From Aureobasidium sp. EXF-3400 (Eukaryota; Ascomycota; Dothideomycetes; Dothideales; Saccotheciaceae), in NCBI GenBank assembly GCA_024195585.1, contig SWBL01000089.1, positions 62,001 through 126,000 of the forward strand: DNA of 64,000 bases, read 5' to 3'. This document shows, in pieces, positions 10,466 to 22,331 of the stretch; position 1 is the first letter of the stretch; every line of letters starts with the position of its first letter. The position numbers were made by a program, and so were the translations under genes. The notes below the pieces were generated by a model. That model was given only the letters and a program-made list of their open reading frames with translations. It had not been told where the DNA came from and searched no databases.

Positions 10466-11437
10466 ATGGATTTCTTGATGGAAGAGCTCGAGAGAATGGG
10501 AGCCAACGCCATCGACAGCTTCGAAGATGATCCAAGCGAGATTGATATCAAGCGCTGGCAAGCTCTCTTCTCCATGACACACGAGGATGCTCAGCACAAT
10601 CTCAAGGCCTACAGAGATGACCTCAACCGCCACCGAGTCTCTGATGAATTTTGGCTCGACATGAAAGCATCGAAAGAAGCACAAGGTTTCGACCGCGAAG
10701 CCTATGAATATGACATGTTCTGTCGCTCAAAGGCGAATTTGGCTACTCCGAATAGCCACTCAGCACTTGTATCGCCACCAAGCAACAGTCCGCGTGGTCT
10801 ACTTCTTGATGGCCCTCTGGGCACTCCAGAAGATATTCGCGATATCGCAGGCTTTGCAGCAGTACCTACCGTAGTCAAAGCCGAGTCAGAAGACAAGTCA
10901 ACAAGCTTCTGCTATGTCACTGCTGAAGAAGAACATCGCATCAGACAAGGTCTCAAGGATCGCGGCATCAGTTTTGAGCCTTGCTTTATAACCATCAACA
11001 TTGCAGCAAAAGACATCTCAGCACTACCTAAACTGGGCTTCAACGACCCAACTCTGCCACAACATCGCTTGGATAGTGTTGCAGATCTACATCACGGATA
11101 TCCAGTCCTTTACTTTTTCTACGGCACTCTTGCGCAACCCAAGATCTTGAAGCGGGTGCTCGAACTCGAAACCGAGCTTGCTCCATCGAACTTGCAACCC
11201 GCTCATGTACTGGGTGGCACGATCACAACTCTAGGACAATATCTAGCACTGATAAACAGCAATGACCCAAGTTCGCGTGTGGATGGTTGTGCTTTCGCTG
11301 TTCTGTCCGAGGACCAAGAAAGATCTTTGCGGCTGTATGAGACCAATATGTACGAAGTCGTCTGTTGCGATATCATGCTGGCTGGAGAAGGTGTGCCTGT
11401 GAGAGGTTTGACTTTTCGTCTAGCAGCATCAGGGTAG
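10466..11437 (+). CDS. Gamma-glutamylcyclotransferase-like (AIG2/GGACT fold) protein
   Basis: A single exon of 323 residues starting at the first in-frame ATG. The N-terminal about 200 residues are helical and polar, with no recognised domain, and include EIDIKRWQALFSMTHEDA. The C-terminal about 115 residues form a GGCT-like domain. YPVLYFFYGTLAQPKILKRV holds the family YGTL motif that binds the gamma-glutamyl moiety, and the domain ends with CAFAVLSEDQERSLRLYETN. Family members release 5-oxoproline from gamma-glutamyl compounds, but fungal proteins with this architecture have not been assigned a substrate to my knowledge. A catalytic Glu cannot be assigned with certainty; the Glu in YETNMYEVV is the best candidate. 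Confidence 0.72.
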   Translation: MDFLMEELERMGANAIDSFEDDPSEIDIKRWQALFSMTHEDAQHNLKAYRDDLNRHRVSDEFWLDMKASKEAQGFDREAYEYDMFCRSKANLATPNSHSALVSPPSNSPRGLLLDGPLGTPEDIRDIAGFAAVPTVVKAESEDKSTSFCYVTAEEEHRIRQGLKDRGISFEPCFITINIAAKDISALPKLGFNDPTLPQHRLDSVADLHHGYPVLYFFYGTLAQPKILKRVLELETELAPSNLQPAHVLGGTITTLGQYLALINSNDPSSRVDGCAFAVLSEDQERSLRLYETNMYEVVCCDIMLAGEGVPVRGLTFRLAASG

Positions 11438-12122
11438 ATGGGTCCTGAAATGGTCATCGAGAACAGTGATGTTTTCTGGACAAGAAACATAATCCGCAAC
11501 GCAACATGCTATTTTCGATGCCAGCGCCTTTGCATCTTCACATAACTGTAATATCGAATCAGCACCACGGAACGTCTAGAATTCTGTAGATCTTCAGTTA
11601 TGCTGATTTCGATGATACAAGCATTATTGATCATCATTGATACAGAACAGGGTCACCCACCAAGCACGATGGACGTCCTAGGAGTAGCAAGAAATCACGA
11701 CCTTATGGAACCGGTTTGTCAGTCTACAACGATGAATGCAAAATAACTCTCCATGTGCATAAGATTGTCGCAGTATAGCTGCAAAAATACACAATACCTT
11801 TCCAAAGAATCGTGGTCTCCACAGAGAAGAACCCCATCAGAGGCCAGCTCCATGACCAGACTCATATTCGAATCACAACCCGAGATGGGGAAGGGACTAG
11901 TTGCAAGATTGTAATCGTTTCTGGCACACGGGAAGGTATGATCCAGAGTATGCAGTTGTCCCTCTTCGTTACCCAAGCTATTTTTTAAGTGTACAAAAGG
12001 AAACAGCAATCGCTGTGGAACACAAAGAAGCATTTACGCTCGCTTGATAAATGGAAGAGACTCAACGACCATGTCATAGAAGGACGAAAGGAAAATGATA
12101 ACATAGGATAAACTGCAGGCGT
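11438..12122. other. Spacer with a repeat copy
   Basis: It lies between the GGCT-like gene and the 3' end of the GRAM-VASt gene. It holds copy 4 of the dispersed repeat. A 104-codon minus-strand frame (11719-12033) overlaps the repeat; it has several Cys but no family match. Confidence 0.5.
11740..11895 (+). repeat. Dispersed repeat, copy 4
   Basis: The plus strand reads SPCA, a stop, then DCRSIAAKIHNTFPKN, matching the FPCAKDSYSVAIEMHN core of copy 2. The nucleotide match is clearest in the block with GAAGAACCCCATCAGAGG (copy 2 has AGAACCCCATTAGAGG on its minus strand). Confidence 0.6.
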
Positions 12123-15100
12123 TTACTTCTTCTTTTCCTTTTGCGCAGCAGCGGCGTCCTTCTTCTTCTTCTGGACTGCAGCTTTCAGCGTCGACAACCT
12201 TTCTTCAGTAACTCTGATCGCATCTTCTACTTGCTTCTCTTCCAAGTCGTGGTTGCGAAGTCTGCGACCCATTTGCTTAGTGCCCAGCACTTTTTGTCTG
12301 TCGCTTCTTTCTTGTGAAGCACCGCCAATGGGGATACCGTTGCTCAGGCCAACACGATCCTCGAGCCAGTCCCACAATTCACTTTCTTCTCTGCGCCATA
12401 ACTCCTCGTACGCAGCCAGTCTACCAGGCGAGTCGATGGCGAAACCAACCCCTGTAGAACGTGATCGAGATGGGAAAAGCCACGTCCAAGCCAATAGTAG
12501 TGCCAGTATCGTAACGATGATCTGTGCCGAGAAAAGGGGCTGGAAAATGCTGACAACAGGTTCTAGTGGCCCACGGATAGGTTCGAACAGTCCCCAGTTT
12601 GCTTCTTCTGGTACTTTCTTGGAGGCGACTGTAACACGTTCGCTTTCTGCTGGTACGCCGGTATCTGCTCTTCGTCTCCCTTTGCCCTTGCCGCGTGGAG
12701 CACCTCTTGTTGTAGCTTTCGTGGCCACGCCCGCGGTAAGCGCAGCAACAAGGTCTTTGACGTACTGTGTTTGACCATCGTTCGCACCTTTCTCGATGGG
12801 CCCTGTGATGTGTTAGAAGAGTCTCGCAGACGAGGTGATACTACATACCTTTCAACCAACTCTTGCCAGTCCACTCAACTGTGCAATTGGCAATCAGTCT
12901 GGTCGTGTTGTTCGGCCCCCACATCATGCAGTATCTGGTTTTTGTAGTGAAGATACCTCCGCTAGGTACATCGGGAGTTGCAGTGCTGCAATTGATGCTG
13001 ACACATTTCTCCAGATCGAAGTTTTCCACCGTCGCGGTAACGATACATTTTGTTTGTTTGGGGCCAACAGGTGCATTGAGAGGCTTGATGTACGAGTACG
13101 TGAAGCTGCGATGGGTATCGTCCAGTCCACCTTTTTCGTTCTCGAACGAAAGCTCGCGAGATTTTTGGTCGTCGACTAGCCATTTCTTCATGAATGTACC
13201 TGATGCTGGGCCCCACATCAGAGAATAAACCTTGCCTAGAGGAGCAGGTATCGTGGTGTCGGCCAATGGTCTGTCGTAATGGCTGGCCTCATCTCCACAT
13301 TCAGTGGGAGCATGCGTGGTTGGTCCAGGGAAGTCGGCGGCAGCAGAGGCGCCCGGAACAGCCGCTTCGATAACCTCAGCGCCCTTGGTAGGTCCGTTGG
13401 CTGACGAAACTCCAGCCGTGACAGGGGCAGCAGAAGTTTTCCGACTAACGGCCGGATCACCGAATTCACTATCTGCGACGCTACCACCGGGTTCAAAGAA
13501 GCTGCCATCGTCATGATCTTCATCTTCGTCATATACATCGTCTTCAGTCACCGAGCTGTCCCCGTCGGACGCTACGGATTCAGCACGCTCCGTCTTATCG
13601 CCAGTGCTGGCATCATCTATTGCGACACCGTGAAGAGAGCTCTTCAAGTTGGGATGGCTGATTTTCCAGATGCCGATGAGTAGATCATAGGTAGAGTCTC
13701 TGGCCACCAAACTGGCAAAAACATTTCGAGCATGTAGAGTCTGAATGACAATTGCGTTGGGAAAGATCACGGCGGTGCTCTTCTTTTCCACCGAGACAAC
13801 TTCGTCAAAGCTGATGACCAGGTTAGTCACCCAGCCAAGAATGTTGCTGGAGAAACAGATGTGGCCTTCTGATATGTAAAGCCTGCCATGAAGAAGAATG
13901 TCACGCTGTAAAGCTGCACTATAATCCTCGATCAAGTAGTCATCCTCTGGCACGCTCCGAAATAGCTGATGGAAGTCTTTGTTGCGCTTGCTGCTGGCCA
14001 CAGCGAAACCAGTCGTGCGATGACCTTGACCAAGCGCACCAGGAACAAGGGTAGCGCTGCTAGCAGTGACGGCAGCAGCGAGAGTACCTCCAGTAGCGGC
14101 AGAGCTACCACGGTGTCTTCTGCGGCCACTGAGCCTACTCCTGACCGAACTGGCGCGTTTGACGCTATCGAAAGTGCCCGAGGTCCTGGGAGGTGTTTGG
14201 AAGCCTGCATCCGAGCCATCACCCGAGACCACAGATAGAGGTCTTCCGCCAGTAGCCTGACTCACTGTCTTCTCTACAGGTCTTTCGTAAGCAGTAGAAA
14301 CAGCACGTTGTGCGGCCATCTCTTCTTGCTTCTGGCCATTGCTAGCCGGTTGCGAAGGACTGGGCGATGGACCCGGTAGATCCGCGTTTGAATTCATTGG
14401 GCTGACGTCTGAGCTTTCAGCACTGATGCCGAGTTGGTCTAAACTAAGATCGCCTCTACCAAGAGTTTCAACAGCAAGTTGGCGTTTGGCGCCTGGCTCA
14501 AGTTCCGGTGAATTGACAGTGTCGATACCTGGAATCACTTCTTCGCCGCCGACAGCGTCTGCTTGATCCAACTGCGCAGGCTTGCTCTTTTGGTTCGAAG
14601 CAATGGACGTGTTCAGACTGGTACTGAGCTGAGTTGCCGCGTTTTGAGCAGCGTTGAAAACAGAGGAGAAGAAACCCGATGAAGTGACTGGAGCGGTAAT
14701 TGTGCCACCAGGTGTTTTTGCTTCTTCAATATGCGGAGTCAAGGGAGCAGCCGAGAGCTTACTCGAGGTGAAAGTTCCAGCTCTTTTACGTCGTTGGGCA
14801 GCAGCGCTTACGTATGAGGGAGGAGAGTTGATGGAGGAGCTGAGCGACTGGGCAGAAGCATTTGAGAAGTGGGTTTGAGGTTCGGTGGGCGTCGGAGGCG
14901 TCACGAAAGTGGTGGGAGGCTCAAAAATATTGGGAGGTGTAGAAGGCACGGTTGTGATAATTGTGGGTTTCTGCGGCAGCGATTGAGGTGTGGAGGGGCG
15001 TGGGGAGGACACGGCGGGGTGTTCGGATTCGGAATCGAGCTCTGGGAAAGCCTCATGTGTTTCTGTAGAAGCTTCAACGGCAGGCTTGTTCTTGGGCAAA

Positions 15101-16041
15101 GTGATAGCGCCTTTGAATCTATCGACAGGCGACTTCTGTCGATCGAGCGACGAAGCGGTAGCTAATTGGTCGGAAGATGTGGAGGCAGCCAGATTCTCAG
15201 CAAAATTGGGAATGTCGTCAGGCAAGGGGTTACTGGTAGCAGCAGCGTTGATCAGAGGCGAAGAGAGAGTCAAGTAGCCGGCGTGGGACTGGTGAGGAGA
15301 CAGGGTTGGTCTGACAGGACTGGTTTGGGCAGTCAGCAAACGAGGAAACGAGAGGTCTTATGTAGGCTAATAATGAGCAGAAGTCGTGGCCGTATCGCGT
15401 ATCCAGCACGTGTACGGAGGAATACGCAGCGGGCCCGGGCCAGCAGGGTCCTGGTCGATTGTGATTGCACACGCCAAAGTGGAGGATTAATGGACCGGGC
15501 ATGGGCATGTTGTTGCGATCGGCGTTACGACGACACACGCTCGGACCCTTGGCACATAGCCCTCACCTTGAATAGCAGCACGATGGGACAGGATTGAATG
15601 ACAGGGATGAACTCACGCTTGGTCTTCCTCGTCCTCGGTCAGTAGACTGCTATGCCCACTGCCTTGGTTGCCCAGAGACAGCTCGCTAGGGTTGGGAGAG
15701 ACTCCCCGTTGATGTTCTGCCATCAAGTCGCCGGATGCCGAGAGGCGGTCGCTGTCTTGGTCTTGGGTGCTGCTCTTCCGCCGCGACTTCTTGGACGAGG
15801 GCAAGAGGCCACGCAAACCTTTTGACGAGTCGTCGCTGTTCCGGCGGAGGTCTTGCGATTTGCGAGCTCTTCGTTCTTTGACTTTTGCGAAAACGTTGTC
15901 AATGGATGGCTTCAGACCCGAGACATGGTCGTCGGTGGGACCGCTCCCTATCGAACTGCTTGAATTGTTGCGGTCGGCGTCTTTGCGACCTCGGCGGAGG
16001 CTCATCGACAGGTTGCGACGAGGTACATCGGTAGATGCCAT
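12123..16041 (-). CDS. GRAM-VASt (StARkin) membrane-contact sterol transfer protein, Ysp2/Lam-like
   Basis: Three exons (16041-15617, 15319-12849, 12802-12123) encode 1191 residues. Both introns are GT-AG and keep frame (EEDQAPVRPT and WLKGPIEKG at the joins). Residues 1-580 are Ser/Pro-rich and disordered. A GRAM domain follows (about 585-690, including DYSAALQRDILLHGRLYISE). A VASt/StARkin domain comes next (about 825-1010, starting near HYDRPLADTTIPAPLGKVYS and including TKTRYCMMWGPNNTTRL). One membrane helix near 1065-1085 (IIVTILALLLAWTWLF) precedes a basic coiled C-terminus. This is the architecture of Lam/Ltc proteins, which sit in the ER and move ergosterol at ER-plasma membrane contacts. 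There is a single VASt domain, whereas yeast Ysp2 has two. Confidence 0.88.
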
Positions 16042-16406
16042 GGTTTGGGTTTGGTCAAAGTCTATCGTGTTGGGATCCGCATTCCGGCGGAAAGGGTCGA
16101 AGGAAGAGCGCGCGACGAGTTTCGTGGAGATTGAGCTGCGACGATGAAGGTCCAGTGTAGGATGGTGAGGCGTAGGTCAACAAGCAGCAGTGTCTTTATG
16201 TGGAGTAGGTGAAACAGGTGGAGATGGCCAAGTGGGATATAGATGGCTGGGCTAGAGAATATAGTGCCCTACCCTGATTGCATCCAGTGCCCATCATCAA
16301 CACATTTGCGGGGAAATGTTTCATGACGTATCTGGCTGTCACATGCCTGCCGTTCCAGTGTTTCTGTTTTGCCTATCTGGATTTATCGCAAAGCCATCTA
16401 CCATCT
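16042..16406. other. Divergent promoter region
   Basis: A spacer of 365 bp between the GRAM-VASt and MIT-domain genes, which are transcribed away from each other. I see nothing else in it. Confidence 0.45.
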
Positions 16407-17735
16407 ATGCTGCAGATCAGCCACCACCATGGAGGAGGCCCCTTTGACCTTGGTCAGAACACACGTCTGCCATCCAATACCCCTACTGACCTCAACCAGG
16501 CGCATTCGCATGCGCGCAAGGCGGCCGTCGAAACCTCAAAGTCACACCTCGCCGTCGCTGCTACCGAGCACCTTGCTGCCGCTGAACAATACGCCAAAGC
16601 ACAGCCCTCGACCTCTGACCCCGAAGCATTACGCATGCTCAACCTTTTGGAACAACACCACCGCCAACTAGCCCACATCATCCACTCCAAACACACCATC
16701 GCGAAAGCTGTACAAGACGCCCACCATGTCGACTCTTCTGAACCAGATACCTCTGTACCCGTCGCTTCACCACCCGTCGCGCCTTCATCCGGTCCACTTC
16801 CGCCTGTCGCCAGGATACACCCGTCACGCCGCGAGTCTTCACCCGCCCTTGCAAAAGATATAGCCACACGCAGAGGCATCCCGCAACAGCCTTCTCTGCT
16901 TAATCCTCGCAAACTTGCCCCATCCACTACCGGCCCCACTGCACTTTCCGTCGACCGTCGCCTCCCTTCAACGTCTGTCAGCTCTGCCACCTCGGCTCAG
17001 TCAAAAGATCAAGACGATGGCTTCTCCCGCTTCTACTCCAATTGGACCACAGGGCCTCTATCTCGCTTATCCTCTATGCTTGCTTTCACTGCTCTTCCCC
17101 TCACAGACACCCCCGAGCCAGACTCGCCAACATCTTCACGGCACCAGAAGACGACCGCGAGGGCCTCGAACGATCCCGATGTCAAACATCTGATATCGCC
17201 TGCTGCCTTCAACGCCCTGCAGCAGCACGGTCATATTGGACCTGGCGAAAGCTTTTATGTCATACCCACAAGCGGTGGCACTGCGTCTTATGCGAATATT
17301 GTCACACGTGAGCAGCGGTATGCTCGTCGCCAACACCTCTCCAACATCAGCGAAGATGACCCTGCCGAATTTGTCGATGCCCAAGAGACTCAACCTGTAA
17401 GACAACCAAATCGCGGCCTGATCTCCGAACGAGAAGAAGAGTTACAACTTCAGAACGATACACTCAAGCAAGCACTGGACCACGTAAGCCATCGATTGCA
17501 GGCATTCGAGTCACACGCTCAGGATGCCTCCATGGCTGCATTAACACACAGTGTCGCCAGCGTACGAACAACTCACTCGGCTGTTCCTTCCAACACTTCC
17601 AGACAATCAGATGATGAGCTGCAAGCTGCCTTGAAAGAGATCAAGAGACTCGAACATGACAATGCCAAATTCCGAGCCTACTACTCCAAGTTGAAAGATA
17701 GTGCAAAAGCAAGGAGGGCCGAGTCTAAGGGTTGA
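16407..17735 (+). CDS. MIT-like domain and coiled-coil protein
   Basis: A single exon of 442 residues. The ATG at 16407 is chosen because upstream codons encode an unlikely hydrophobic run. Residues about 28-110 are a helical, Ala-rich segment (ARKAAVETSKSHLAVAATEH) that resembles an MIT three-helix bundle. The middle is Ser/Pro-rich. A conserved-looking block, HLISPAAFNALQQHGHIGPG followed by ESFYVIPTSGG, sits near residues 257-287, and the last about 110 residues are coiled coil. MIT domains bind ESCRT-III tails, so a role in endosomal or membrane traffic is possible. The match is by pattern only and I know no named orthologue. Confidence 0.6.
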   Translation: MLQISHHHGGGPFDLGQNTRLPSNTPTDLNQAHSHARKAAVETSKSHLAVAATEHLAAAEQYAKAQPSTSDPEALRMLNLLEQHHRQLAHIIHSKHTIAKAVQDAHHVDSSEPDTSVPVASPPVAPSSGPLPPVARIHPSRRESSPALAKDIATRRGIPQQPSLLNPRKLAPSTTGPTALSVDRRLPSTSVSSATSAQSKDQDDGFSRFYSNWTTGPLSRLSSMLAFTALPLTDTPEPDSPTSSRHQKTTARASNDPDVKHLISPAAFNALQQHGHIGPGESFYVIPTSGGTASYANIVTREQRYARRQHLSNISEDDPAEFVDAQETQPVRQPNRGLISEREEELQLQNDTLKQALDHVSHRLQAFESHAQDASMAALTHSVASVRTTHSAVPSNTSRQSDDELQAALKEIKRLEHDNAKFRAYYSKLKDSAKARRAESKG

Positions 17736-17931
17736 GGTCAACTACATTTCCTTTCTCATTTTTTAAGATACCCACCTTTCACGATACCCTTCATACGATC
17801 ATAATGATATCAATTTCAAAGTCTTCGCGAAGAACACCTTGTAGCAAGAGAATTATAGGGGTATTGACACTGACCAAGATCTACTCCGTCCTTCAAACAA
17901 ACCATCGACGACTAGGAAACTTTTCTCAATC

Positions 17932-20300
17932 TCAAGAGTTGTCATCTCCTTGCTGCTTGTTCCTGCCCCTTCTAATCATGTCAGCCATACTTACCGGAGG
18001 TTTCCTCCTCTCCTCTCTCGTTCTATACGGCAACAACCTTGACTCTCTCAATTCTCTCTCCAAGCACGCTCCCAGTCTTTCCAGTATCCACTCTGTCTCA
18101 GACTTGTGGCCCATCAAAGGACTTGCTCTGCTCAACCACGACCACCTATGATCGACGTGTTTCTTCTTCCACTCCTCCCTGGTCTCTGGCAACCTCAATT
18201 CCTCAGGCACCAATATATCGCCATTCAGATCAGTGGCATCCGCATCGTTCGCCATGAGTTTGAGGAAGTATTCCCATTCTCCCCATTCGTAGCGTTTTGG
18301 GGGAGAGGCGTTGAGGTCTTTTAGCAATCTTTGGGTTTCGCGCGCTAAAAGGAAGTTGTAGAAGTGGATATCTCGCTCTTCAAAGTCACTAGCTTGTTCG
18401 GCGGAGAGAGCATCATCGAGTTCTTCAGCTTCGAGGTGTTTGGCCATGCGGTCAGCTATGCGGTCTGTCATGGTGAGGTGTTTGACTTCCTCGTCGCCCT
18501 CCGCGCCTTCTGTCTGCGTTACACCACCCGGATGTAAGTCATGGTGGTTATGGCGGATTGGATGTGTTTTCGTGAGAGTGCGCCAGGCTTTATTCAGTGC
18601 AGATCTAATGCCTTCCTCGGAGGGAAGAACGGTCAGAGAACCAATATACTCGGTTGCGTTGGAGAAAAGTTGGACTACTGTGTCGCCCATGTCTGAGATG
18701 AGAATTGTGAGGGTGGGAACGGCTAGGAGTGACCACAAGACGAAGAAGGCTTTGCTCGAGTTCGACGTTGGTGTAAAATCTCCGTAGCCAACCTGAAGCG
18801 TGGGAGAGATGTTAGTAAAGCTCTGATCTCGTGTTTCCGTGGTGTCGACGTAGAGTCCACATGACGCCGACGTACCGTGAGCAGACAGACGTAAGTAAAG
18901 TACATTGTCTGGAAGTAAGTCCACCCCTGGTCCCTCTCGGCCACATGAAAAATCGCAGCACCAACAAGCCACAATGTAAACGCAGCTGTCGTAGATACAG
19001 CCAAAGCAATCCATCTGCGGTCCCTCTCAGCACAATCCTGAACTCTTCTCATCGCCTTGAATTCTTGCTCTCTCTTCTGAGCAGCATTGGTGTAGCTCTC
19101 AACAAACCTCATGGTTTGGAAACGGCTGACCCGTATTCGTTGTCTGCCATCGCCAACGCTATTGACGGCTCGAAGGCGCTTCTTCTCCATCATTCTGGCG
19201 GAGATCTTCTTTTGGCCGCGTTCGAGGACTAAGGTGCGGATGGAGCCGACCACGAGACCGAGGATGACGATGCCTCCGATGGCGTACGGGATGAACAGAG
19301 ATCGGCCGGTGTGTGTTGTTGGTCTGGGAGGTCATGTATCAGTGGTAGCTTTACCAGAATCTTTGCAGAAAAACGAGAAACATACGCGTAGTCTCCAAGG
19401 CCGACAGTAAGCAGCGTCACATCTGCCCAGTACACGGCATCCAGATATTCCCATTTCTCGATATGGCTAAACACCAGAGCACCAAGCAGGAGGTAGGTGA
19501 AAAAGCTCATTGTCTGCAGCATCAAGGTCCGCTGCGCTGCTGTCAGATTGAACTGCCTTGCATAGTGCCCTTTCCAAGCACCATAGACGGTCAAACACAT
19601 GAGAATGGCAATAATGAGGTAGATGGCAGCAGCCATAATCGCATAGTAGAAAGCCGACGTCAAAGCATGCCGAGCAGCAGGTGCTGCAAGAGAGCTTACA
19701 GGAAGCTGATAGGTATGAGATGCGGTCACAGCAACTAGATCCGCAATCAAAAGTCCAGAAGAGACAATGAAGCCAACGATAGTGATCGGTTGGGCTACCG
19801 AGAAGTTCAATCGATGGGTCATGTTGAGTAGCAAAGCCCCGTTCGCGAGGAGAGCGAGGACTAACGAGACGGCATTGATTGCAAGTAACCTAAAAGTTTT
19901 CTGTCAGAAGATAGTCTTGTGTTGACATTCAGTTTTGTTGCAAAGCACCATTTGGGGTCGTCGATGGTAGTTGAATTATTCACAGTACCTCCGGACGGTA
20001 TGTACACTCTCCAACTGGAGGACAAGGCACATATGGAAAAGGCGGATGCCATAGGCCCGAAAGTACCCGCGATGAGAGGACATGCTGTTGATTCGAACCA
20101 ATACCGACTGCAGTGTATTGTGTCAGCAATGTGCAGTTTGGAATCCTAGAAGGAGAACATTACTTTGGATTTGTATAGTCACGTTCTTCTCCAAGGTCTC
20201 CAGAGTCTCTTCGCTTCGAGTTTTGGCCTCGCCTTTCAGGAGATCCTAAATCGAGTTCATCCGCTGCCTGCTTGATAGGCTCGTCAAGGGGGTCGCTCAT
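17932..20300 (-). CDS. tok1: Two-pore outward-rectifying K+ channel Tok1
   Basis: Five exons (20300-20164, 20107-19949, 19889-19386, 19323-18876, 18792-17932) encode 702 residues, all GT-AG with frame kept (DDPKWLLAINAV, GDYAPTTHTG and CLLTVGYGDF at joins). There are six membrane segments before the first pore helix, as in the 8-TM Tok family. The first selectivity filter reads TVGLGDY and the second TVGYGDF. The hydrophilic C-tail (about 260 residues) is acidic and long. The protein sits in the plasma membrane and carries outward K+ current that sets membrane potential. The join at exon 1/2 (NPNRYWFESTACPL) is the least certain because both flanks are variable in the family. Confidence 0.9.
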
Positions 20301-22331
20301 CCTCTCGTAAGGGCTAAAGTATGTTGATGATTTATTTCTGGAGACATGCCCTGGAAGAATGACTCTGCTGCATTCATAATACAGCGAAAGCTATGAATAC
20401 GCAGGTTGTAGGAGGTCATGTAGGGAAATGTTACACAAGGGCGGCCCGGCATATAAGCGATTAAGAGTCAAGCCACATTCGTAGTGACACACCCAAGCTT
20501 CCGCCAAGGTACGTATGCACATGGTCACAGCGTGTGATGTCCTCCAACTGTGGCGGTGCAAAAAGCTGGAGAAGTTGGAAGAACATTCAGGTTTTGGACG
20601 ACTTGCCAGGGTTCTGAATAGTTTGAAGTCATCTACAGAGTACATTACGGCCTGGTGAGTCCCAGAGAATTTGCATCAACCTTTGTACGAGAATGTTGAG
20701 GCACAGCAGGCAAGAAGCACCATGAAGGCTACAATATGCAGACTGATGCCATCAATGCGGCTCTCTCGTTGAGCGAAGGCCGTGCACCATACTAGTAAAT
20801 GCAAACTGTCGGTTGACATCAAACACTCCATGTTTAACTCCATACTTCAACATCCGCTCCTTCCGTCATGAGCGACAGGCAAGCACATGTCTCATGAAAC
20901 ATCCAGAGTAATTTGCTCTGCGTAGCCTCCACATCCGGCAGAGGTCAACGAAGAAAAATCTTCAGAATGCATGCGAAGCTGATGTCTGTTACCTGCCTGC
21001 AAGCGTGACGGGTCTGACGATAGCACGAATTGACCTTCTTTGGTCTGCTTCCCTCGCAGATACCTATCTGAACCTCTAGACGAGGTGCTGCTAGATTCTG
21101 AATCCCTCTCGACCCAATATTCAAGTGTTCAGCCAAGATGCATGAATAGTGCAAGTAGATGTCCATTCATTCCTACTTTGTCCGTTCTACATGTTGCTGG
21201 AGATTATGTAGACGTACTGGTGCGTTGACTCCTCGCCCTTGCTCCCGTCTTGAACGGTCAGGAGTAGTCCTCCTCCCATGCCGAGGAAGATTCATGAGCC
21301 AAGTACGGTACCATGAGGATATGGGCAAGCACATGCTTGATGCTTGCTCTTTCTCTGTCGCTTGAGCACTTTCCCTTTCCTGTTCCGACGAATAGAAGCA
21401 AATGGCAAGTTGGCCTTGACTGAACGAGACGCATCCGGGTACTTCAATGCGGCAGTCAGCTATTGAGATTGAATAAAACAAATCAACTTCTCTGCTCACT
21501 TCTTGGCCAACAGTGGTTATCAGTATCTCGACGAGGCAGGTACCTACTGTTTGCTTCACGAATCGCACAGGCAACTTTGCGCTTGATTGGGAAGCTGCTG
21601 CTCGCCCAAGCGTCACTTCTTTCTTCGAAGCAAGCTCTCGCACCCTTTCAAGCGCGGCTTCTCTTGTTTGTCCAACCTTCTTCCACCTTTCCACCTCACC
21701 ACAAACATCAAGCTTGATCCATCAAAGGCAGTGTAAGTCTTCTTCCTTTCCATCCTCTTGCTTCCATCTTCTCTCAACTCAAGTCACCTTCCGTCTCCTC
21801 GCGCACGCATCAACCAACATTACTGACACGCCTACCAGCCAGCCTGCGCACTTCTTCTCACTTAGCACCTCGCGCACTCTGGTCTGCGCTTTCTACTCCA
21901 CGCATCTGTAAGTCACTCTTCAACACTCCATCTCTTGTTCATCTTCTTCCATCCACGCCAATTCATCTCACCTTTCCATCATCACCAACGTGCGTTTACT
22001 ACTCAGCCTACTCCGGTGCCTCAGTCGCTAGACTATCAGGCACTGCCAATTCACTGTGCGCACTCCAACGATCTTTGATTGCTTTCATTCACTATCTTCT
22101 TCCAGTACTTCCCACCTCCATCAACCACCTTCTTCCATCACCTTCGCCAATCAGCACCTTACTTCATCAGCTTCGTCCTCCATCACTACCTTCTTCCATC
22201 AACTCCCTCCTTTACCACTTCTTGGTTTGTGTCTCTCAAAGACAACAAGCCTAGTCACTCTACATCCATCTGGGTCACCGAGCGTCTTTGCTGACCACTG
22301 CACCCACACCAGATCTTTACATCCTCCCAAG
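20301..22331. other. Long upstream region of the helicase gene
   Basis: About 2 kb without a recognisable protein gene. From about 21,640 the plus strand is a long C/T-rich tract, as expected for a transcribed leader. It contains two canonical donors (21733, 21908). The 20.3-21.6 kb part holds the tok1 promoter and shows only short open frames without family resemblance. Confidence 0.5.
21733..21838 (+). other. Putative 5' UTR intron of the helicase gene
   Basis: A GTAAGT donor at 21733, a TACTGACAC branch-like motif near 21821 and the acceptor CTACCAG ending at 21838 make a typical 106-nt fungal intron inside the C/T-rich leader. A second donor, GTAAGT at 21908, could pair with ACTCAG ending at 22006. 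Neither affects coding. Confidence 0.4.

Noticed and set aside
11719..12033. Cys-containing 104-codon minus-strand frame
   Set aside because: It overlaps dispersed repeat copy 4 on the opposite strand, and the peptide shared among repeat copies is in the other direction; no family match.
12249..12774. Plus-strand open frame opposite the end of the GRAM-VASt gene
   Set aside because: It is antisense to an exon with continuous frame, membrane helix and coiled tail; no start or domain of its own.
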